Positions 59,077-64,000 of a stretch of 64,000 nucleotides of DNA are shown piece after piece. This DNA is from Chitinophaga sp. CB10 (GTDB taxonomy: Bacteria; Bacteroidota; Bacteroidia; Chitinophagales; Chitinophagaceae), in contig MLAV02000008.1 in assembly GCA_001870995.2 (NCBI GenBank), positions 1 through 64,000 on the forward strand, given 5' to 3'. The notes under the pieces are model-generated. The model saw nothing but the letters and a program-made list of their open reading frames with translations, was not told where the DNA came from and made no database searches. Position 1 is the stretch's first letter. Each line of letters opens with the position of its first letter. A program made the translations under genes and the position numbers.

Positions 59077-59197
59077 TCTCGTATGAGCAGCGGGAATAGT
59101 ACGACCAGGGAACCGGTTTTAACGCTCGCCTTCAGCAGCTAATCCGGTGCGACCTGGCGCCGGTTAAAACCTGGTTAATTTCATCTCAACTCTCACC

Positions 59198-59899
59198 TCA
59201 CCTCGTCTTCCTATAAAAACTCGTATTATACGACCTCGCCACCAACATATACCCCTGCCCCTGCAGGAACTGGTTAACCTCTCCTCCCATGGAATTCGTG
59301 ATATTACTCAGCAACTCTTCCACCAGCAGGAACTCCGGGCGGTATTTCTCCCAGTTATTGGATTTCAGCACCCTGATATCCAACCCTTCCACATCGATTG
59401 ACATGAAGTCGATCTGTTGCCCTTCCGGCAGGTGCTTATCCAGGATAGACGCCAGCGTAACTGTTTCCAGCGGCCGGATGTCAATGATTTTGTTATTGTT
59501 CTTGCCGTCTTTGGACCGGGCTTCCTGTTCGGAAAAAGTATTTAACGCAGGCTCGTTGAAGATATAGAAGTTGAGGGTTTCTGTCTTATCAGATACAGGC
59601 AGCTCCAGGTTAATGTCCCGCGGTCTTTTTTTGCGGAAGCTGTCCATACTGCCAGGCATGGCATCCACGTTGATGCCCCGCCAGCCGTCCAGGTAAAAGC
59701 CGTAGGTATTGGAAAAGCGGACCGGGTGGTGAGCCCCGATATCCACATAAAATCCTTTTTTATACCTGCCGAAAAACCGGCGCAGGATCATGTCCTCGCC
59801 TTCCTGGGCGTAGGAAAACTCACTGTAAAACAGGTTGGTGACCGTGAAGTTTTTCAGGAACCGCGCAATTCTGCTGAGTTTGCTGGGCTTTTTTTCCAT
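59198..59899 (-). CDS. FkbM-family methyltransferase
   Basis: This encodes 233 residues. The SAM-binding motif is GFYVDIGAHHPVRFSNTYGF and the second motif is IDFMSIDVEGLDIRVLKSNN, both typical of FkbM-type O-methyltransferases that act on sugars or natural products. The substrate is unknown; the position near envelope genes suggests methylation of a surface glycan. It is transcribed alone and is separated from sod by a bidirectional terminator (59934-59971). Confidence 0.85.
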   Translation of the reverse strand: MEKKPSKLSRIARFLKNFTVTNLFYSEFSYAQEGEDMILRRFFGRYKKGFYVDIGAHHPVRFSNTYGFYLDGWRGINVDAMPGSMDSFRKKRPRDINLELPVSDKTETLNFYIFNEPALNTFSEQEARSKDGKNNNKIIDIRPLETVTLASILDKHLPEGQQIDFMSIDVEGLDIRVLKSNNWEKYRPEFLLVEELLSNITNSMGGEVNQFLQGQGYMLVARSYNTSFYRKTR

Positions 59900-59933
59900 G
59901 CATTTTGTTGTCTAGGGGGGCCAAGATAAAATA

Positions 59934-59971
59934 AAAAAATCTTCCCTGCTGTGCAGCGGGGAAGATTTTTT
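59934..59971. terminator. Terminator between the FkbM-type gene and sod
   Basis: AATCTTCCC pairs with GGGGAAGATT around a GC-rich loop, with T- and A-runs on each side. Confidence 0.85.
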
Positions 59972-59989
59972 ATATCAGGTGTGATATCC

Positions 59990-60592
59990 TTAAGCTTTTT
60001 CGAACAGTGCGCTCACTGCATCCCAGTTTACCACGTTCCAGAAAGCGGCCAGGTATTCAGGGCGGCGGTTCTGGTATTTCAGGTAATAAGCGTGTTCCCA
60101 AACGTCAACACCCAGGATTGGCGTACCTTTTACTTCGGCAACATCCATCAGCGGGTTGTCCTGGTTTGGCGTAGAAGTAACTTCCAGTTTGCCATCCTTT
60201 ACAATCAGCCATGCCCAACCGGAACCGAAACGGGTAGCGCCGGCAGCGTTGAATTTCTCTTTGAAAGCATCGAAAGAACCGAAAGCGCTGTTGATCGCCT
60301 CTGCCAGTTTACCGGAAGGCTGACCGCCTTTGTTAGGGCCAATGATGTTCCAGAAGAAGCTGTGATTCCAGTGGCCACCACCGTTGTTTCTTACAGCAGG
60401 GCTGATCTTACCGGCGTTGGCAACCAGCTCTTCCAGGGATTTGTTTTCATTTTCAGTACCTGCAATCGCTTTATTCAGGTTGTCAACATATGCCTGGTGG
60501 TGCTTACCATGGTGGATTTCCATAGTCTGTTTGTCGATATGTGGTTCTAACGCATCAGTAGCGTAAGGTAAGCTCGGAAGTGTAAATGCCAT
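59990..60592 (-). CDS. Superoxide dismutase, Fe/Mn family
   Basis: This encodes 200 residues. It converts superoxide to oxygen and hydrogen peroxide. Metal ligands are visible: His in [16 protein letters not shown], His in [12 protein letters not shown], and Asp and His in [16 protein letters not shown]. The metal (Fe or Mn, or both) cannot be fixed from sequence by eye. No signal peptide, so it is cytosolic. The promoter upstream fits the consensus exactly. It is a single-gene transcript. Confidence 0.95.
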   Translation of the reverse strand: MAFTLPSLPYATDALEPHIDKQTMEIHHGKHHQAYVDNLNKAIAGTENENKSLEELVANAGKISPAVRNNGGGHWNHSFFWNIIGPNKGGQPSGKLAEAINSAFGSFDAFKEKFNAAGATRFGSGWAWLIVKDGKLEVTSTPNQDNPLMDVAEVKGTPILGVDVWEHAYYLKYQNRRPEYLAAFWNVVNWDAVSALFEKA

Positions 60593-60638
60593 AACTCTGT
60601 TTTTTATGGGTTTATAATATTTTTTTCGAGATAGTCGC

Positions 60639-60669
60639 CAAATTTACTGCCTATCTGGCTAAAAATCAA
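60639..60669 (-). promoter_or_regulatory. Consensus promoter of sod
   Basis: On the minus strand TTG (60667-60669), 20 bases, then TAAATTTG (60639-60646). It matches the Bacteroidetes consensus in both boxes and spacing. Confidence 0.8.
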
Positions 60670-60854
60670 TTAAGAATTTTGATACCCCTATCGATTATAC
60701 ATATAATAATCCACACATCACATGAATGGTTGACTTGGTCATATGATTTTTTATTTTAAATTTACAGACACTCGGTTTAACAGGACGTAACACAGGCACT
60801 TTCGTATATGCCTATATGTTGTGAGTTACCTATTGTTTGTTTAAAACGTTTAGT

Positions 60855-61559
60855 ATGCAGACAGCCTCGGAATTAGGCCAGAACTTTTCCCTCTCCGCCT
60901 TGCAAAAGGAGAACGAACAATTAAAAAATCGCGTGCAATGGCTGGAAAGTATCCTGCATCATGTACCCGCCATGTTGTATAGTTACGATAACAACAAGAA
61001 AAGTATAACCTGGTGTAACCAGGGGCTCGCAGAGGCTTTTGGCTGCACGCCGGCGGAATTGCAAGGGCTTGGCATGGACTTTTTCAAAAGTATCATGCAC
61101 CCGGACGATTTTAAACTGGCCACCGTAGCGCAACAGTCTTTCCGTAATAATAAAAGACAGTTCGGCGGCATCGTTCGTATAAAGAAGCAGGAAGAAGAGG
61201 AGTACCGCTGGCTGCTGGGCCTGGAAGTGCCTTTCACCCAGAATGAAAGCGGGGAAGTAGTGGAAATCATCTGCGCCTTCCTGGACCTCTCCGGCGCTAT
61301 GGACACCAATGCCGCCCTCTCCGACGCCCTGGCGGAAATCCTCCGCCGGCAAAACGAAAACCTCCTCAACAAACTCACCGCCCGCGAAAAAGATGTACTG
61401 GCGCTCGCCGTACAGGGATTGAACAATAAAGAAATTGCCGGCACGTTAAATTTAAGCAGGTACACCGTGGAAACCCACCGTAAGAATATCCGGCTGAAAC
61501 TAAAGGTCAGAAACAGCACAGAGCTGGTGTCCCTGGCCCGCAAGATCGGATTTCAATAA
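60855..61559 (+). CDS. PAS-domain LuxR-type transcriptional regulator
   Basis: This encodes 234 residues from the ATG at 60855; a TTG at 60837 is the alternative. A short coiled coil (about 10-30) leads into a PAS domain (about 30-145, VPAMLYSYDNNKKSITWCNQ, then LGLEVPFTQNESGEV) and a C-terminal LuxR/GerE HTH (about 175-234, LTAREKDVLALAVQGLNNKE, SRYTVETHRKNI). The PAS domain should sense a ligand or redox signal; the ligand is unknown. Targets are not visible. Confidence 0.88.
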   Translation: MQTASELGQNFSLSALQKENEQLKNRVQWLESILHHVPAMLYSYDNNKKSITWCNQGLAEAFGCTPAELQGLGMDFFKSIMHPDDFKLATVAQQSFRNNKRQFGGIVRIKKQEEEEYRWLLGLEVPFTQNESGEVVEIICAFLDLSGAMDTNAALSDALAEILRRQNENLLNKLTAREKDVLALAVQGLNNKEIAGTLNLSRYTVETHRKNIRLKLKVRNSTELVSLARKIGFQ

Positions 61560-61855
61560 CCGCAGTAAAGAGAAAATAGTATCGGTTTTAGAGCAGACTT
61601 TTCCAGATGAATGTAGTTACCAACGAAACGTTACGCCTGTTGAAATTTTATCATTTAAATTGTATTTTTCTGAAAACCAAACTATAAGCGTTTCAAGTCC
61701 TGTGTCCTTTTTGCTAAACATTGCTAAAAAAGTTCGAAAAATACCCAAGGTTGGGTATTTGCTAGCTTTTGAATCTCCAGTAATTTAGTAAAATAATATT
61801 ATGAATGTTTTATTAACATCGTGATATGATTAATGGCTGAAACACCCCTATCACT

Positions 61856-62065
61856 ATGATAACCGAGGAAAGAGCATTTTACATTTTGCAGCTGGAACAA
61901 ACAGCTACAGCCGAAGAGATTGTAGCGCGTTATGAGAGTTTGAAAGATCAGTACAGAAAAATCAAAGATGAAACGGAGGATCTGAGAACCCGGCTGGCTT
62001 ATCAATTGAAACAGATTGAATTAGATGACGTATTCATATTTTTCAGAAGAAAACAGAGGATCTGA
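61856..62065 (+). CDS. Short protein with a J-domain-like helix, unknown function
   Basis: This encodes 69 residues. The opening ERAFYILQLEQTATAEEIVA and RYESLKDQYRKIKDETE look like helices 1-2 of a DnaJ-type domain, but the His-Pro-Asp motif that activates Hsp70 is missing. The gene is preceded by a 296-base non-coding stretch (61560-61855, nothing recognised) and lies 171 bases upstream of an SPFH gene. No close family recognised. Confidence 0.6.
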   Translation: MITEERAFYILQLEQTATAEEIVARYESLKDQYRKIKDETEDLRTRLAYQLKQIELDDVFIFFRRKQRI

Positions 62066-62236
62066 CTTAGCTTTTTAGATTTTCATTCGTTGTATTTTTA
62101 AGCTCAGTTCATCCATTGTTTGTCTTCATACAAACAATCCTCAAAATAACCCCGTTACCGGCTGTCCACCGTCACTGGCAGGTGAACTTTATTTGCTTAT
62201 ATTTATGGATTCAAACCCTACCTAAACTGTAAGCTT

Positions 62237-63169
62237 ATGCAAGTTTTCACTTACGTCATTATTGTATTGGCAGTCCTTTTCCTGCTGTCCTGTTTCGTTA
62301 CCGTACAGCAGGGAACCATTGCAGTAACCACCATTTTCGGAAAGTACAACCGTATTCTGCATCCCGGCCTCAACTTCAAAGTTCCTGTAATTGAGAAAGT
62401 TTTCAAGCGGGTATCCATTCAAAACCGGTCCGTAGAGCTGGAATTCCAGGCCATCACCATCGACCAGGCGAATGTGTACTTTAAAGCCATGCTGCTATAC
62501 TCCGTGTGGAACCAGCAGGAAGAAACCATCAAAAACGTAGCCTTCAAATTCATGGACGAGCGTAGCTTCATGCAGGCGCTGGTACGCACCATCGAAGGCT
62601 CTATCCGCGGCTTCGTAGCTACCAAACGCCAGTCCGAAGTGCTGGGCCTGCGCCGCGATATCACCGAACACGTTAAAGCCCAGATCGACCAAACCCTGGA
62701 GGAATGGGGGTATCACCTGCAGGATCTCCAGATGAATGATATCACTTTCGACGAAGCCATCATGCGCTCCATGGCCCAGGTAGTGGCCTCCAACAACCTG
62801 AAAGCCGCCGCTGAAAACGAAGGCCAGGCATTGCTGATCACCAAAACCAAAGCCGCTGAAGCAGATGGTAACGCCATCAAGATCGCTGCCGAGGCAGAAC
62901 GCCAGGCCGCCCAGCTCCGCGGTATGGGTGTGGCCCTCTTCCGGGAAGAGGTGGCCAAAGGTATGAGCCTCGCCGCCAAAGAAATGCAGCAGGCCAACCT
63001 GGATACTTCCGTGATCCTCTTCTCCATGTGGACGGAAGCCATCAAAAACTTCGCTGAAAACGGAAAAGGCAACGTCATCTTCCTCGACGGCTCTTCCGAA
63101 GGCATGGAAAAAACCATGCAGCAAATGATGGCCATGAACAAACTCATGGAAGTAGGGAATAAAAAATAA
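62237..63169 (+). CDS. SPFH/Band 7 family membrane protein
   Basis: This encodes 310 residues. One N-terminal membrane helix (about 4-24) precedes the Band 7/SPFH domain (about 25-190: QGTIAVTTIFGKYNRILHPG, RSVELEFQAITIDQANVYFK) and a long coiled coil rich in Ala, Glu and Gln (about 190-260). Such proteins form large rings in the membrane that organise lipid domains, like QmcA or HflC relatives. No NfeD partner lies next to it. A small unknown protein lies upstream and a strong terminator follows. Confidence 0.9.
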   Translation: MQVFTYVIIVLAVLFLLSCFVTVQQGTIAVTTIFGKYNRILHPGLNFKVPVIEKVFKRVSIQNRSVELEFQAITIDQANVYFKAMLLYSVWNQQEETIKNVAFKFMDERSFMQALVRTIEGSIRGFVATKRQSEVLGLRRDITEHVKAQIDQTLEEWGYHLQDLQMNDITFDEAIMRSMAQVVASNNLKAAAENEGQALLITKTKAAEADGNAIKIAAEAERQAAQLRGMGVALFREEVAKGMSLAAKEMQQANLDTSVILFSMWTEAIKNFAENGKGNVIFLDGSSEGMEKTMQQMMAMNKLMEVGNKK

Positions 63170-63189
63170 ATAACTGCCTTGCTATAAAT

Positions 63190-63224
63190 TAAAAAGACGA
63201 AACCACTGGTTTCGTCTTTTTTTA
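63190..63224. terminator. Terminator between the SPFH gene and tadA
   Basis: GACGAAACC pairs with GGTTTCGTC around ACT, with A5 before and T7 after. It can serve both convergent genes. Confidence 0.88.
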
Positions 63225-63662
63225 TTTTCTTCTTTGTGCAAAGAACGTCTTCATCAGCGCCAGGCTCTCTTCCCGCCCCGGGCCCTCTTCCAGCTTGGTT
63301 TTCGGGTGGAATGGCGAGGTGGCGCCCGTAGCGCGGCGGTAACTGTTCTTATCATCCGGCGCCGCATACACGATACGCCCGATCTTACTCCAGTACAACG
63401 CGCCCGCGCACATCAGGCAGGGCTCTACCGATACGTACAACGTAGCATCCATGAGGTACTTGCTGCTGAGCGTATTGAACGCCGCCGTTAACGCAATCAT
63501 CTCCGCATGGGCGGTACAGTCGTTCAGCATTTCCACCTGGTTGTACCCCCGGCCAATGATACGCCCGTTGAGTACGACTACCGCGCCAATCGGCACTTCC
63601 CCTGCGTCAAAAGCTTTGCGCGCCTCTGCGAGCGCCTGTTTCATAAAATACTGATCATCCAT
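63222..63662 (-). CDS. tadA: tRNA adenosine(34) deaminase
   Basis: This encodes 146 residues. TadA converts wobble adenosine 34 of tRNA-Arg(ACG) to inosine. The zinc site is visible as His52 and Glu54 in CTAHAEMIAL, and Cys82 and Cys85 in VEPCLMCAGALY. Length and the RRATGATSPFHPK tail fit the family, though guanine deaminases share the same fold and are not fully excluded. It is likely in a separate unit from ligA, which lies upstream on the same strand. Confidence 0.9.
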   Translation of the reverse strand: MDDQYFMKQALAEARKAFDAGEVPIGAVVVLNGRIIGRGYNQVEMLNDCTAHAEMIALTAAFNTLSSKYLMDATLYVSVEPCLMCAGALYWSKIGRIVYAAPDDKNSYRRATGATSPFHPKTKLEEGPGREESLALMKTFFAQRRK

Positions 63663-63711
63663 ATTACTATTGTATCGTCAGGATTTCGCCTGACCCTATT
63701 CATTCCTGGTA

Positions 63712-64000
63712 CTATTGTATCATCGCCAGGAATTCATCCTCCGATAAAATCCTGATCGTATTAATCTTCTTCGCTTTTTCCAGTTTACTGCCGGCATCCT
63801 CCCCAACAATCAGGTAGTTGAGCTTACTGCTTACGCCGCTGAGGATCTTACCGCCGTGGGCTTCCACCATTTCCTCCGCCTCGCTGCGTTTGAGCTTATG
63901 CAAGGTGCCGGTAAACAGGAAGGTCTGCCCGCTCAGCTCACCGCTGCCGGTGGATGCGCTCTTGCTGTTGGTCATGTTCACGCCCAGTTGCGCAAGCTTT
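63712..64000 (-). CDS. ligA: NAD-dependent DNA ligase, C-terminal BRCT domain (partial)
   Basis: Only the last 95 or so residues are in the window; the gene continues beyond 64000 on the minus strand. Reading through the edge gives KLAQLGVNMTNSKS, followed by LSGQTFLFTGTLHKLKRSE and AEEMVEAHGGKILSGVSSKL, the BRCT domain that ends LigA. The internal GTG and ATG near 63981 are not the real start. LigA seals nicks in DNA using NAD. The stop codon is 50 bases from the tadA start, on the same strand. Confidence 0.88.
   Translation of the reverse strand, partial: KLAQLGVNMTNSKSASTGSGELSGQTFLFTGTLHKLKRSEAEEMVEAHGGKILSGVSSKLNYLIVGEDAGSKLEKAKKINTIRILSEDEFLAMIQ

Noticed and set aside
1..64000. CRISPR arrays, rRNA genes, insertion sequences, plasmid or phage origins
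   Set aside because: No regular spacer repeats, rRNA signatures, transposases with inverted ends or iteron clusters were seen when scanning the window.

Overview
The window comes from a Bacteroidetes bacterium, most likely a Chitinophaga-like member of the Chitinophagaceae. The host part (from about 6.1 kb to the end) is moderately GC-rich. It carries lineage markers: GldC, a DUF4290 protein next to murA, a nadK/DUF6089-type/uppS/bamA/Skp envelope block, and several promoters of the Bacteroidetes type (TTG, about 20 bases, TAnnTTTG).

Region 1 (1 to about 6107) is the right-hand part of an integrated element. It holds a lipoprotein, a small membrane protein, an Xre-type regulator, a large DExH helicase-like protein, a second small membrane protein and a tyrosine recombinase. 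The recombinase has a serine where the first catalytic arginine is expected. The element ends at the 3' end of a 142-nt tRNA-like gene (6093-6234, minus strand). I read every line of this region and found no CpG dinucleotide from 83 to 6107, about 6.0 kb, covering genes on both strands and the spaces between them. CpG returns inside the tRNA-like gene and is abundant in host DNA. This is the most unusual feature of the window.

Region 2 (6.2-31.4 kb) is ordinary chromosome: an Lrp/AsnC regulator and tryptophan 2,3-dioxygenase; DUF4290-murA-gmk; a CNNM/CorC-type membrane protein; tatC-rpiB; an M28 peptidase; an HdeD-type membrane protein; an ECF sigma factor; pcrA-recX-nitrilase-glyoxalase-nagA-GT39; thiL-suhB; GH3-LysE; and korB with an AhpD-like protein. 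Two intergenic stretches (13054-13217 and 18369-18525) look like structured non-coding RNAs.

Region 3 (31.6-43 kb) holds a PSMA-like peptidase, an N-acetylmuramoyl-L-alanine amidase, an acyl-CoA dehydrogenase, a hydrolase-GT2-ABC permease run, a lipoprotein, a glycosyltransferase, gldC, yqeY and cvpA.

Region 4 (44-57 kb) is an envelope block: hydrolase, CBS protein, POTRA/barrel protein, nadK, a barrel protein, uppS, bamA and two Skp/OmpH chaperones, then rpmH-rnpA-yidD-ctpA. BamA with its Skp partners assembles the outer membrane. UppS supplies lipid carrier for the wall precursors that MurA starts and the amidase later cuts.

Region 5 (57-64 kb) holds a Tat-signal Gfo/Idh oxidoreductase paired with a DUF1080 lipoprotein, an FkbM methyltransferase, superoxide dismutase, a PAS-LuxR regulator, a short unknown protein with an SPFH protein, tadA, and the truncated C-terminus of ligA at the window edge. 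All calls are by eye. No database search, folding program or statistics was run.
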